Of a stretch of DNA of 64,000 nt, positions 34,626-43,713 are shown one piece after another. The notes under the pieces are model-generated. The model was given only the letters and a program-made list of their open reading frames with translations, did no database searches and had not been told where the DNA came from. Source of the stretch: Selenomonas dianae (GTDB taxonomy: Bacteria; Bacillota; Negativicutes; Selenomonadales; Selenomonadaceae); assembly GCF_030644225.1 (NCBI RefSeq), contig NZ_CP128650.1, positions 248,001 through 312,000 of the forward strand, in the 5' to 3' direction. The number at the start of each line of letters is the position of its first letter. Positions within the stretch are counted from its first letter, which is position 1. Made by a program: the position numbers and the translations under genes.

Positions 34626-34784
34626 ATGCCTCCTAAGCGAACCATAGTGGAGCAAGCGGAAACGAGGGCACGTTCTGCCCCCCTGCGGATTTCTTTCGTT
34701 CAAGCGTAGCGCGTTTGAAATCCGCAGGTATTTCGGCAGATAAGTGCCTGACCGCTTGCGTAACTAAGTGTTCGCGTGGAGCAT
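34626..34784. repeat. Dispersed palindromic repeat, copy between bioY and bioD
   Basis: 159 bp in inverted orientation relative to the copies at 46.0 and 50.9 kb. Ends ATGC-CTCC and GGAG-CAT are inverted; inner stem CTGCGGATTTC/GAAATCCGCAG. It lies just upstream of bioD. Confidence 0.8.
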
Positions 34785-34811
34785 TACACCGCGCATGGAG
34801 GAGAGTACACG

Positions 34812-35492
34812 ATGGGCAAGGCATTATTTATTACAGGCACGGGTACGGACATCGGCAAGACCTACGTCACGGGGCTGATTGTGAAAAAACTCGTGGATGC
34901 GGGGCTGCGTGCGGGCTACTACAAGGCGGCTCTCTCGGGGGCGGAGGTGGCTGCGGACGGCACGCTGCTGCCGGGAGATGCGCTCCATGTCGCACGCGTC
35001 GCGCATCTTGCGGCGGAGGATACAACGGTTTCCTATGTTTACCGCGACGCCGTATCCCCTCATCTCGCCGCGCAGATCGAGGATCGTCCGATGGATTTCG
35101 ACAAGGTGGAGCGGGACTTTCGCGCGGCAAAGGAGCGGACGGAGTATCTGACCGTCGAGGGCAGCGGCGGCATCATCTGCCCCCTGCGCTGGGACAATGA
35201 GGAGCACGTTATTCTGGACGATCTCGCCCTGCGGCTCGGGCTCTCTGCGCTTGTCGTCGCGGACGCGGGGCTCGGCACGATCAACGCCGCCGTCCTCACA
35301 GCGGAGCATTTGAAGATGCGTGGCATTCCGCTGAGGGGATTCATCTTTAACAATTGGCAGGGCGGCGCGATGCAGGAGGACAATGTGCGGATGGTGGAGA
35401 TCCTGACGGGAGCACGCGTGCTTGCCTGTGTAGAGCACGGTGCTGCAAAGCTGCCGATGGCGGCGGACGCACTTGCCGCATTGTATCAGTAA
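34812..35492 (+). CDS. bioD: Dethiobiotin synthetase
   Basis: A 226-residue ATPase that closes the ureido ring of dethiobiotin from DAPA and CO2. The P-loop is FITGTGTDIGKTYVTG (K16); the DAPA-site lysine is in GYYKAALSGAE; EGSGGIICPL and the nucleotide-binding region follow. ATG 34812 is preceded by GGAGGAGAG; the frame extends upstream into the repeat without support. It is 21 bp before bioA. bioF and bioB are not in the window. Confidence 0.94.
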   Translation: MGKALFITGTGTDIGKTYVTGLIVKKLVDAGLRAGYYKAALSGAEVAADGTLLPGDALHVARVAHLAAEDTTVSYVYRDAVSPHLAAQIEDRPMDFDKVERDFRAAKERTEYLTVEGSGGIICPLRWDNEEHVILDDLALRLGLSALVVADAGLGTINAAVLTAEHLKMRGIPLRGFIFNNWQGGAMQEDNVRMVEILTGARVLACVEHGAAKLPMAADALAALYQ

Positions 35493-35513
35493 CGGAGAAA
35501 GAAGGAGAGCATT

Positions 35514-36860
35514 ATGCCGACGATTGAGGAGCGCGATCTGCGCCATATCTGGCATCCGTGCGCACAGATGAAGGACTATGAGGAACTGCCGCCCATGGTG
35601 ATAGACCACGCAAAGGGCGCGTGGCTCTACGATGTGCACGGGCATTCCTATCTCGACATCGTGAGTTCGTGGTGGGCGAACCTCCTCGGGCACGCGAACG
35701 AGAAGATCAATGCGCGGATTGCGGCGCAGCTTGACCGCCTCGAACACGTCATCTTTGCGAATTTCTCCCACCGCCCCGCGATTGAACTCGCCGAGCGGCT
35801 TGCCGCGCTCGTGCCCGAGGGACTGACGAAGTTCCACTTCAACGACAACGGATCGTCGGCGGTCGAGGCGGCGCTCAAGATGGCGTTCCAATACTGTCAG
35901 CAGACGGGGCGCACGGAGAAAACCCGCTTTATGTGCCTTTCGGAGGGCTACCACGGCGAGACCATCGGCGCACTCTCGGTTGGGAGCATGGATCTCTTTG
36001 CCGAGATGTACAAACCCATGATGATGGACAACATTCACGTCGAGGCTCCCGACTGCTACCGCTGTCCGTACGGGAAACAGCGCGGGAACTGTGACTGTGC
36101 GTGCATTGAGCACGCGGAGCGTGCCTTTGCACAGCACGGGCACGAAACGGCAGCGATGATCGTCGAGCCGCTGCTCCAAGGGAGTGCGGGGATGCGCATC
36201 TACCCCGAGGAATACCTCAGAAAACTGCGTGCGCTCTGTGATACCTATGATGTGCTCCTTATCGCGGACGAGATCGCGACGGGCTTCGGGCGTACGGGAC
36301 GGCTTTTTTCGTGTGAGCGTGCGGGCGTCTCGCCCGATCTCATGTGCCTCTCGAAGGGGTTGACGGGCGGCTATATGCCGATGTCCATTACCATCGTTAA
36401 GGAAAAGATCTACGAGGCGTTCTATGCCGACTGGAGCGAGGGCAAGGCGTTCATGCATAGTCATACCTATGCGGGCAATCCGCTCGGCTGTGCGGCCGCG
36501 CTTGCGGTGCTCGACATCCTCGACGAGGAAAATGTATTGGAGCAGGCGGAGCATACCGCCGCGTGGCTGACAGAGCGGATGACGGAGGCGTTCGGCGCAC
36601 ATCCAAACGTCGGCGAGATCCGTCACATCGGACTGATTCACGCCGTCGAGCTCGTCGAGGATCGCGCGGAGAAACGTTCCTTTGACAGTGCGCGCCGCCT
36701 CGGCTACGCCATCTATCGCCGTGCGCTGAAACATGGTCTGCTGCTGCGTCCGCTCGGCGACGTGCTCTACTTCAATCCGCCGCTCAACATCGGTATGCCC
36801 GATCTCGAAATCGCCATTGAGCGCATGAAGCTCTCGATGGACGAAGTGCTCGGGGCGTAA
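35514..36860 (+). CDS. bioA: Adenosylmethionine-8-amino-7-oxononanoate aminotransferase
   Basis: A 448-residue PLP enzyme of fold type I making DAPA from KAPA. Motifs: IWHPCAQMKDYEELPPMVI at the N-terminus (typical BioA start), SSWWANLLGHAN, FNDNGSSAVEAALKMAFQYC, GYHGETIGALSVG, the Asp of LLIADEIATGFGRTG and the PLP lysine in LSKGLTGGYMPM near residue 282. It ends the bio cluster before a terminator. Confidence 0.96.
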   Translation: MPTIEERDLRHIWHPCAQMKDYEELPPMVIDHAKGAWLYDVHGHSYLDIVSSWWANLLGHANEKINARIAAQLDRLEHVIFANFSHRPAIELAERLAALVPEGLTKFHFNDNGSSAVEAALKMAFQYCQQTGRTEKTRFMCLSEGYHGETIGALSVGSMDLFAEMYKPMMMDNIHVEAPDCYRCPYGKQRGNCDCACIEHAERAFAQHGHETAAMIVEPLLQGSAGMRIYPEEYLRKLRALCDTYDVLLIADEIATGFGRTGRLFSCERAGVSPDLMCLSKGLTGGYMPMSITIVKEKIYEAFYADWSEGKAFMHSHTYAGNPLGCAAALAVLDILDEENVLEQAEHTAAWLTERMTEAFGAHPNVGEIRHIGLIHAVELVEDRAEKRSFDSARRLGYAIYRRALKHGLLLRPLGDVLYFNPPLNIGMPDLEIAIERMKLSMDEVLGA

Positions 36861-36872
36861 ACGGCGACAAGG

Positions 36873-36900
36873 GAGACATCCGATGGGTGTCTCTTTTTTT
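36873..36900 (+). terminator. Terminator of the bio cluster
   Basis: Stem GAGACA/TGTCTC with a 9-nt loop, then TTTTTTT. Confidence 0.75.
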
Positions 36901-36925
36901 GGTGAAAAGCTGTAGCGTATGGTGA

Positions 36926-36954
36926 TTGAACGAAATGCCCTTCAATGTTATAAT
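36926..36954 (+). promoter_or_regulatory. Promoter of the DUF2939-like gene
   Basis: TTGAAC (36926-36931) and TATAAT (36949-36954), 17-bp spacer, 30 bp upstream of the start codon. Confidence 0.7.
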
Positions 36955-36984
36955 GACAGTGATTTTCATGAAGGGGGTGCGGCG

Positions 36985-38085
36985 ATGCCGATGGATGAGT
37001 TTGCGTGGCGCGTGCGTCTGGCACGGCGGCGCAAGGCACATCAGCGCAAATTTATGCTGGCGGCGGCACTGATCGCACTGACGATGCTGGCAATTGCGTG
37101 GTACCTCGCCTACTACATTCAGCGTCCCGTCTATGCCTTGGAGCAGGCGGCACAGGCAGCTGCCGGGCACGATACGGAGCTTTTTCTGCGGCGCGTGGAC
37201 ATCGCCGCCGTCGCCGGTGCGGGCTATGACGATCTCACCTATGTCCTCTTTGCACGCGATACGAGCCTCAAGGCGGCGGAGCGCAGTGCTTCCGGCAAGT
37301 TCTATGAGAGCATCAAAGACAGCGTTGCGGATGGATTTGTACGTACGATTGAGAACGCTGTGCGGACGGGGCTGTGGGCGGAGCCGGACGGCACGGATGA
37401 GCTGAAGGGACGGCAGCTCGGCATCGACTTTGAGTATCTGATGGAGTGCAGTCATCTGCGGGATACGGAGCTTGTGTCCATTGATTCTGTCGTACGCGAC
37501 GGGCGTGCGGCGTCGGCGACTGTCACCGTGCGCGACGGCGGCACGGGGCTTGCGTTCCCCCTGCAGCTGCGCATGGAGAAGGGCGATACGGGATGGCGGA
37601 TCGTGCGCATCGTGAACTACCGTGCCTATCTTGAGGCGGTTCAGACGGCATCCGCCGCAGATACCGCGCGGTACATCGAGGCGACACGTCCGATTGTGGA
37701 TCGCTACAACGGTGTGTTCCGCACGGCGCAGCGCGAGTTCCGCAGTCTGACGGAAACGGCATGGAGCACCTATACGACGGAGCGGCGCAAAGCTCTCATA
37801 AATCTTTTGCAGGAGAATATGATCCCTGTGCTGAAAAAATACCAACGCGAGCTGGATGCCGTGGAGATCCCGCGCGGTGCGCAGTATCTCGCCGCACAGC
37901 GGAAGGCGGCGACGGAGGCCTCCATCGCCTCGTACGAGAGCTTTGTGAAGGGGCTTGACAAGGGGATGCCCGAGGACTTTGCCCGTGCCGAAACCCTCCA
38001 CAAGAAGGCACTGACGTACGACCTGCGCGTCGGCGACATGATCCGGCGCAGCGCGGTGAGCGAGGAGACCCCCGCGACCCCGTGA
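36985..38085 (+). CDS. Membrane-anchored protein, DUF2939-like
   Basis: A 366-residue protein: basic N-terminus (RLARRRKAHQRK), one transmembrane helix (about 24-46), then PVYALEQAAQAAAGHDTELFLRRVDIAAV, which resembles the DUF2939 pattern of a start-up helix before a VDF-type strand. The rest is mixed alpha/beta with no enzyme motif. GGGGGTG precedes ATG 36985. It is a single gene between two terminators. The domain assignment is moderate; function unknown. Confidence 0.65.
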   Translation: MPMDEFAWRVRLARRRKAHQRKFMLAAALIALTMLAIAWYLAYYIQRPVYALEQAAQAAAGHDTELFLRRVDIAAVAGAGYDDLTYVLFARDTSLKAAERSASGKFYESIKDSVADGFVRTIENAVRTGLWAEPDGTDELKGRQLGIDFEYLMECSHLRDTELVSIDSVVRDGRAASATVTVRDGGTGLAFPLQLRMEKGDTGWRIVRIVNYRAYLEAVQTASAADTARYIEATRPIVDRYNGVFRTAQREFRSLTETAWSTYTTERRKALINLLQENMIPVLKKYQRELDAVEIPRGAQYLAAQRKAATEASIASYESFVKGLDKGMPEDFARAETLHKKALTYDLRVGDMIRRSAVSEETPATP

Positions 38086-38096
38086 GAAGTATATAG

Positions 38097-38141
38097 AAAA
38101 AGGTCTTACCATACGCGACTGTGCGTGTGATAAGACCTTTT
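38097..38141. terminator. Bidirectional terminator between DUF2939-like gene and MATE gene
   Basis: Stem AAAAGGTCTTA/TAAGACCTTTT with an inner CACGC-like hairpin, between convergent genes. Confidence 0.8.
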
Positions 38142-39617
38142 CTATATGGAAATTTGTACGGATGTGCGCCGCAGCGCCCTACGGCATCCCATCCACAGCA
38201 GCCCCGCCATGACAAAGAAGCTGGCACTGTAGGCACTGTAGACGATGTGCATGGAGTGGATGCCGACGATGTCCCACGCAAAGCACCACGCGACGCGGAA
38301 GATGCAATAGGCGGCGAGGGCGGTCAGCATGGGATAGAGTGTGTCGCCGAGGCCGCGCAGCGCACCGATGTAGATTTGATTGATGCCGTAGAGGAAGTAG
38401 AAGGGGAATGTGTAGTACACAGCGTCAAGCGCATTTGCCACAACGGCGGGATCGTCGGTAAAGAGGGCGATGAGCGCGGGGGCGGCAAGCCCTGCGGCGA
38501 GCGCCATGCCCATTGCCCCGCCCGCCGCAATCCGGAGACTCATGCGCAGCCCCTCCCGTACGCGTGCGAGATCGTGCGCACCGACATTCTGTCCGATGAA
38601 GCTCGTGAGCGCGATGCCGAACGCAAAGAGGGGGTAGTAGAGGAAACCCTCGATGCGTGCGTAGACGGTCATGCCCGCCATCGCCGCATAGCCGAACGAG
38701 TTGATGTAGGTCTGGATGACGAGGGAGGAGATGCTCATAAAGACCGCCTGAAGTCCTGCGGGAATGCTCGTACCGAGGATGGGCAGGAGATGGCGCGGGG
38801 TGAAAAAGGGGCGGGTAAGGCGCAGTTGCCACGCGCCGCGCAGACAAAGGAGCTTGTGCAGGGCGAGGAGCGCGGAGACATACTGCGCCGCGACAGTCGC
38901 CATCGCCGCACCCGCGATCCCGCACGGGATAACGATGAGGAGGAGCACATCAAGGGCGATGTTGAGCACGACGGCGACGGCGAGGTAGTGGAGCGCACTC
39001 GTCGTATTGCCGAGGGCGCGCAGAATTGCCGCCGCTGTGTTGTAGAGGAGCTGTGCGAGCATCCCGCCGAGCGCGATGCGCAGATAGAGACCCGCCTGCG
39101 GGATGAGATCGGCGGGCGTGGAGAGTGCCGTGAGCAGCGGTTCGGTCAGCAGGATGCCTGCCGCCGTGAAGAGCACGGCAAAGGTGATGACTGTGACGAA
39201 GATGCTCTGTACGAGCGCACTCAGACGGTCATACTGCTTTTCCCCGTAGAGATGCGAAACGAGGACACTGAGCCCCGCCGAGAATCCGATGAAGAAATTG
39301 ACCATGACGGAGAGGACAAGGCTCGACGTGCCGACAGCGGCGAGCGCCTCCGCGCCGAGCACCTGCCCGACGAGGGCGGTGTCAGCGATGGTGTAGAACT
39401 GTTGGAGCAGCTGCGAGAGCAGAATCGGCAGCATGAAGATAAGCAGCTGGCGCACAATCGCGCCGCGTGTAAAGTCCTGCTGATCCGCACTGTGAAAGAG
39501 CAGAACGTGCAGATGATGCAAATTGTGATGGAGAAAGTCGTACGTGAGCGGATTGCGTATACCGTAGATGCGCTCGTGCCGTTTGAGGGCGTGGAGCTTG
39601 CTGAGCATTTCTTTCAT
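38142..39617 (-). CDS. MATE family efflux transporter
   Basis: A 491-residue multidrug/toxic compound extrusion protein with 12 predicted helices in two halves. First half: RQLLIFMLPILLSQLLQQFYTIADTALVGQVLG and AAVGTSSLVLSVMVNFFIGFSAG; second half: LGTSIPAGLQAVFMSISSLVIQTYINSFG and GINQIYIGALRGLGDTLYPM. Such pumps use Na+ or H+ gradients. The start is uncertain: ATG 39617 lacks a clear ribosome site, and an internal ATG at 39608 is as likely. It is transcribed after the metQ terminator. Confidence 0.9.
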   Translation of the reverse strand: MKEMLSKLHALKRHERIYGIRNPLTYDFLHHNLHHLHVLLFHSADQQDFTRGAIVRQLLIFMLPILLSQLLQQFYTIADTALVGQVLGAEALAAVGTSSLVLSVMVNFFIGFSAGLSVLVSHLYGEKQYDRLSALVQSIFVTVITFAVLFTAAGILLTEPLLTALSTPADLIPQAGLYLRIALGGMLAQLLYNTAAAILRALGNTTSALHYLAVAVVLNIALDVLLLIVIPCGIAGAAMATVAAQYVSALLALHKLLCLRGAWQLRLTRPFFTPRHLLPILGTSIPAGLQAVFMSISSLVIQTYINSFGYAAMAGMTVYARIEGFLYYPLFAFGIALTSFIGQNVGAHDLARVREGLRMSLRIAAGGAMGMALAAGLAAPALIALFTDDPAVVANALDAVYYTFPFYFLYGINQIYIGALRGLGDTLYPMLTALAAYCIFRVAWCFAWDIVGIHSMHIVYSAYSASFFVMAGLLWMGCRRALRRTSVQISI

Positions 39618-39654
39618 AATGAGATATTTTATCACATAGGAGGGGATATGCAAA

Positions 39655-39686
39655 CAAAAAACAGGAGAACCGTGCGGTTCTCCTGT
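39655..39686 (-). terminator. Terminator of metNIQ
   Basis: Perfect 11-bp stem ACAGGAGAACC/GGTTCTCCTGT, 4-nt loop, followed on the minus strand by TTTTTT. Confidence 0.9.
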
Positions 39687-39699
39687 GCGCTGTTGCAGA

Positions 39700-40506
39700 T
39701 CAGAATGCGGGGATGATTGCGCCCTTGTACTTCTCATTGATGAAGTTCTTGACCGCCTCGGAGTGGAGCGCCTTGATGAGCGCTTGGATCTCGGGGCGGC
39801 TCTCATCGCCCTGACGGACGACGAGGATGTTGACGTACGGGGAGGTCTTGTCCTCCATAAAGAGCGCGTCACGTGTCGGGACAAGATCCGCCTGCATTGC
39901 CCAGTTCGTGTTGATGACGGAGATGTCCACATCGTCGAGCGTGCGCGGCAGCTGCGGCGCCTCGATCTCCTTGAACTGGAGCTTTTTCGGATTGTCCGTG
40001 ACATCCTGCACGGTCGCGGCCGCACCGACACCGTCCTTCAGCTTTAGAAGTCCTGCACGCTCAAGGAGGAGCAGGGCGCGTCCGCCGTTCGTCGGATCGC
40101 TCGGGATGGAGACCTGTGCGCCGTCCTTGATCTCATTGATGTTCTTGATCTTGTGCGAGTAGATGCCCATCGGCTCGACGTGGACACCGAGGACGTTCGC
40201 GAGTTTCAGCTCGGGATGCTCGGTGACAAAGTTCTTGAGGTACGGCTCGTGCTGAAAGAAGTTCGCGTCGATCTCCTTGTCGTTCGTCGCGAGGTTCGGC
40301 TGTACATAGTCGTTGAACTCGACGATTTCGAGTTTGATGCCTTCCTTTGCGAGTTCGGGTTTTACAACCTCAAGGATCTCGGCGTGCGGCACGGGAGATG
40401 CGCCGACTTTGATAACCTTTTCTGTCTTGCCGCTGTCCGCGCCGCCACCACAGCCGACGAGAGCAAGGGTGGCGAGGGCAAGTACGAGGGTGAGTAGTTT
40501 CTTCAT
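39700..40506 (-). CDS. metQ: Methionine-binding lipoprotein MetQ
   Basis: A 268-residue substrate-binding lipoprotein of the NlpA family. The lipobox is TLALVGC with Cys19. The mature part shows IKVGASPVPHAEILEVVKP, VEFNDYVQPNLATNDKEIDANFFQHEPYL and EPMGIYSHKIKN, all typical MetQ. It captures D/L-methionine in the periplasm for MetN-MetI. The gene order metN-metI-metQ on the minus strand is standard. No SAM riboswitch was found upstream of the operon. Confidence 0.95.
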   Translation of the reverse strand: MKKLLTLVLALATLALVGCGGGADSGKTEKVIKVGASPVPHAEILEVVKPELAKEGIKLEIVEFNDYVQPNLATNDKEIDANFFQHEPYLKNFVTEHPELKLANVLGVHVEPMGIYSHKIKNINEIKDGAQVSIPSDPTNGGRALLLLERAGLLKLKDGVGAAATVQDVTDNPKKLQFKEIEAPQLPRTLDDVDISVINTNWAMQADLVPTRDALFMEDKTSPYVNILVVRQGDESRPEIQALIKALHSEAVKNFINEKYKGAIIPAF

Positions 40507-40522
40507 AAAGACCTCCTTAAAA

Positions 40523-41176
40523 TTATCTCTTGTTCAGTCGCGCGGCGAGAGCATTGCCCGCAAACTGCACGAGTTGGACGAGAATGATGAGGATGACGAC
40601 AGTTGCGATCATGATGTCGGGGCGGAATCTCTGGTAGCCGTAGCGGATGGCGAGGTCGCCCAGACCGCCGCCGCCGATGGCTCCCGCCATTGCCGACTCG
40701 CCGACGAGGGCGATGATAACGGTCGTGAGCTGGCTCACGATGCCGGGCATGGACTCAGGGAGCAGCACGCGCGTGATGATCTGCATCGGTGTCGCGCCCA
40801 TCGCGAGCGCCGCCTCAATGAGACCGTGCGGCACCTCGCGCAGTGAGGTCTCCACCTGCCGTCCGATGAAGGGGACGGAGGCAATGACGAGCGGTACCAT
40901 CGCCGCCGTTGTTCCGATGGCAGAGCCGACGATGAGACGCGTCAGCGGAATGATCGCCACCATCAGGATGATAAACGGGATGGAGCGCACGGCGTTGACA
41001 ATGCCGCCAACGAGGCGGTTCACCATCGGTGTGTCGAGAATCCCGCCCCGCGCCGTGACGTGCAGGAGCACGCCGAGCGGCACGCCGAGGACGGTCGAGA
41101 TCGCCATGCTGACGATCACCATGTAGAGTGTTTCGCCCAGCGCCTTAGTTAAGAGGGGCATCATTTCGGCGGACAT
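40523..41176 (-). CDS. metI: Methionine ABC transporter permease MetI
   Basis: A 217-residue permease with five helices and the EAA loop REVPHGLIEAALAMGATPMQII that contacts the ATPase. The N-terminal ETLYMVIVSMAISTVLGVPLGVLL matches MetI. ATG 41176 has a near-perfect AGGAGGTGAT upstream and lies 32 bp inside the end of metN, so the two genes overlap and are translationally coupled. Confidence 0.95.
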   Translation of the reverse strand: MSAEMMPLLTKALGETLYMVIVSMAISTVLGVPLGVLLHVTARGGILDTPMVNRLVGGIVNAVRSIPFIILMVAIIPLTRLIVGSAIGTTAAMVPLVIASVPFIGRQVETSLREVPHGLIEAALAMGATPMQIITRVLLPESMPGIVSQLTTVIIALVGESAMAGAIGGGGLGDLAIRYGYQRFRPDIMIATVVILIILVQLVQFAGNALAARLNKR

Positions 41177-42197
41177 AGCCGATCACCTCCTGTTTCAAAT
41201 GCTGTGCGGACAGATACGAGATCGCCGCCTCAATGTCCCTGCGCTCCCCGCGTATGCCGATGATCATGCGTCCGAACGGCAGCTCCTTGATCTGGTCGAG
41301 TGTCCCGTAGAGCATCGTGACCTCGATATCGGGGAAGAGGCGGATCATATCTGCGAGTACGGGGTCGTCCGCATTCTCCCCGAGGAAGGTGAGGCGCAGC
41401 AGCATATAGCTGTCCGGGCTCGGCGTTTCTTCGATGGGATTCCCACGGAACGCCGTCGGCAGCTCGTTCGAGAGAAGAACGCTGATGAACTCCTTTGTAA
41501 TCTTCTCGCGCGGCGCGGTGAACACATCCACCACGTCGCCCTCCTCGGCGATGACACCGCCGTCGATCACGGCGACGCGATCGCAGATGTCCTTGATGAC
41601 CTGCATCTCGTGCGTGATGACGACGACCGTCAGCCCCATACGGCGGTTGATGTCGCGGATGAGTGCGAGGATGGATTTCGTCGTCTGCGGATCGAGCGCC
41701 GAGGTCGCCTCATCGCACAGCAACACCTTTGGATCGTTCGCGAGCGCACGTGCGATGCCGACGCGCTGCTTCTGTCCGCCCGAGAGCTGGCTCGGATACG
41801 CATCCGCCTTGTCTGCAAGCCCCACGAGTGCAAGCAGCTCCGTGACCTTTGGCCGGATTTCGTCTGCGGATTTGCCCGCGAGCTTCAGCGGGAATGCGAC
41901 ATTGTCGTAGACTGTTGCGGAGGACAGCAGGTTGAAATGCTGGAAGATCATGCCGATCCGGCGGCGTTCCTCGCGCAGCTCGCTCTCGCTCATCTTCATG
42001 AGGTCACGTCCGCCCACAAGCACCTCTCCGCTCGTCGGACGTTCGAGCATATTGATGCAGCGGATGAGCGTCGATTTGCCCGCGCCCGACAGCCCGATGA
42101 TGCCGTAGATCGTGCCGCGTCCGATATGGAGGTCGATGCCGCGCAGCGCGTGGATGTCCCCCTCATATGTTTTGGTAATATTTTTCAGATGTATCAT
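41145..42197 (-). CDS. metN: Methionine ABC transporter ATP-binding protein MetN
   Basis: A 350-residue ATPase. Walker A GLSGAGKST (about 38-46), signature LSGGQKQRVGIARAL, Walker B VLLCDEATSALD and the switch His in VVITHEM are intact. The C-terminal part from about 265 (SYMLLRLTFLGENADDPVLADM ... YLSAQHLKQEVIGYV) fits the NIL domain that binds methionine and gives feedback inhibition. It is the first gene of the operon. Confidence 0.96.
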   Translation of the reverse strand: MIHLKNITKTYEGDIHALRGIDLHIGRGTIYGIIGLSGAGKSTLIRCINMLERPTSGEVLVGGRDLMKMSESELREERRRIGMIFQHFNLLSSATVYDNVAFPLKLAGKSADEIRPKVTELLALVGLADKADAYPSQLSGGQKQRVGIARALANDPKVLLCDEATSALDPQTTKSILALIRDINRRMGLTVVVITHEMQVIKDICDRVAVIDGGVIAEEGDVVDVFTAPREKITKEFISVLLSNELPTAFRGNPIEETPSPDSYMLLRLTFLGENADDPVLADMIRLFPDIEVTMLYGTLDQIKELPFGRMIIGIRGERRDIEAAISYLSAQHLKQEVIGYVRRNDAPLN

Positions 42198-42399
42198 ATG
42201 ATTGTTTTCCTTTGGCTGAGATTCCGATTAAACGTAGCACACACACGGCTTTTTGTCAACATTCCCAACCACGGTGCGCGATAAATGGTATTAGATTCTC
42301 TCTATGAATAAATAAAAAAGATTCTGTTGTCAGTGAGGGCAATCTCGGCTATAATAGGAGCAGACCATTGCAGAACAGTTTCCTCTGTGAGAAAAGATA

Positions 42400-42428
42400 T
42401 TGCTAATGAGAATCGTTTGCGCTATAAT
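42400..42428 (+). promoter_or_regulatory. Promoter with Fur-box-like operator
   Basis: TTGCTA (42400-42405), 17-bp spacer, TATAAT (42423-42428). The spacer holds AATGAGAATCGTT (42405-42417), close to the core of the Fur consensus GATAATGATAATCATTATC. It precedes the DUF3793 and flavodoxin genes. Confidence 0.65.
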
Positions 42429-42492
42429 AGTGTATCGGTCGATTCTTCGGAGGCATATGTACGGCACTCCGGCACAGAGGGGGGATACTACG

Positions 42493-43059
42493 ATGCGTTG
42501 TCCAGATTTTGAGCATCTGCTCGGTTATCACGCTGCACCCCTGCTGGCGGGTCTGACGGCAGGAAGTCTGCTGTCCTTTCAAAAGAGCCGCTTTCAGGAT
42601 TTTGACGCACTGCTCGCGTCCTATGAGCCATGTTTTTCCTGCAAGGGGATCTCGACGTTCCGCGTCGCCGAGGGCGAGGAGTACGTCCTCATCCTGTTTT
42701 ATCGCGCGGAGCTTGTATCACGCGCACTTGCCGCACCGCAGGCGCAGGACATCCTGTGCGGGGCGGGCTACCGTCTGACGGACAGCATGGAGGAGCGGCT
42801 TGAGTTTCTGCGCCTCCGTATGCGTGTCCGCAAGACGCTCCCGCCGGAGGTCGGACTTTTCCTCGGCTATCCGCCGGAGGATGTGCGGGCGTTCATCGAA
42901 CGGCGCGGGCAGGACTTCGTCTACAGCGGATACTGGAAGGTCTACACGAACGAGGCTGAGGCGCGTGCGCTCTTTGAGCGGTACTCGGTCTGTACGCAGG
43001 AGTTCTGTACGCGGCTTGAGGCGGGACGTCCCCTTGCCGAGTTGGTACAGGCAGTATAG
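42493..43059 (+). CDS. DUF3793 family protein
   Basis: A 188-residue protein of the DUF3793 type: FEHLLGYHAAPLLAGLTAGSLLSF at the N-terminus, then a CxxC-like CFSCKG, LILFYRAELV, and the characteristic FLGYPPEDVRAFIERRGQDFVYSGYWKVYTN. ATG 42493 follows GAGGGGGGAT. These proteins often occur near flavodoxins and iron-related genes, as here, with a flavodoxin 40 bp downstream and a Fur-type operator upstream. The function is unknown; a role in iron limitation is inferred. Confidence 0.85.
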   Translation: MRCPDFEHLLGYHAAPLLAGLTAGSLLSFQKSRFQDFDALLASYEPCFSCKGISTFRVAEGEEYVLILFYRAELVSRALAAPQAQDILCGAGYRLTDSMEERLEFLRLRMRVRKTLPPEVGLFLGYPPEDVRAFIERRGQDFVYSGYWKVYTNEAEARALFERYSVCTQEFCTRLEAGRPLAELVQAV

Positions 43060-43099
43060 AGAGCGCAGAGCGCTCAAGATTCTATGAGGAGGATTTCAC

Positions 43100-43534
43100 A
43101 TGGCAAAGGTAGCAGTTGTGTACTGGTCCGGCACGGGCAACACGCAGAAGATGGCAGAGGCCGTCGTCGAGGGCGTACAGGGTGCGGGCGCTGATGTTGA
43201 GTGCTTTGAGGTAGACAGCTTCTCCGTCGATCAGATCGACGGTTATGACGGTCTCGCGCTCGGTTGCCCCTCGATGGGTGCGGAGGAGCTTGAGGAGGGC
43301 TCGTACGAGCCGTTCTTTGCTGGGGCGGTTGAGAGCGGCAAGCTTTCCGGCAAGCCGGTTGTGCTCTTCGGCTCGTGGGGCTGGGGTGCAGGTGCGTGGA
43401 TGGAGACTTGGTCCGAGCGCACGAAGGAAGCCGGTGCGAATCTCGTCGATACGTTCATCGTTGAGAACGAGCCGGACGATGAGGGGATCGAGGGCAGCAA
43501 GAACCTCGGTGCAGCACTCGTCGGCGCGTGCTGA
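43100..43534 (+). CDS. Flavodoxin
   Basis: A 144-residue short-chain flavodoxin. The FMN phosphate loop is YWSGTGNTQKMAEAV near the N-terminus; the isoalloxazine loops are GCPSMGAEELEEGSYEPFF and FGSWGWGAGAWMETWSER. It replaces ferredoxin as electron carrier under iron shortage in many bacteria, which agrees with the Fur-like site upstream of the preceding gene. AGGAGG precedes ATG 43100. Confidence 0.94.
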   Translation: MAKVAVVYWSGTGNTQKMAEAVVEGVQGAGADVECFEVDSFSVDQIDGYDGLALGCPSMGAEELEEGSYEPFFAGAVESGKLSGKPVVLFGSWGWGAGAWMETWSERTKEAGANLVDTFIVENEPDDEGIEGSKNLGAALVGAC

Positions 43535-43713
43535 TCGGATACAGCGCAGCTTGATTTGACAGAAAAGAGTCGCTTCGCGCGGGGCGGCTCTTTTTCTATG
43601 AGCATTGATATTTGTTGGCAGGATTTTTTGACCTGTATGGAGAATCCATAAAAGATATGTGTTTTGCATAATTTCGCTTTGTGCGATTGCGGATCAGGAA
43701 GGGCGGATGATCT

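Noticed and set aside
42198-42399. SAM riboswitch upstream of metNIQ
   Set aside because: None of the S-box core segments is present in the leader.
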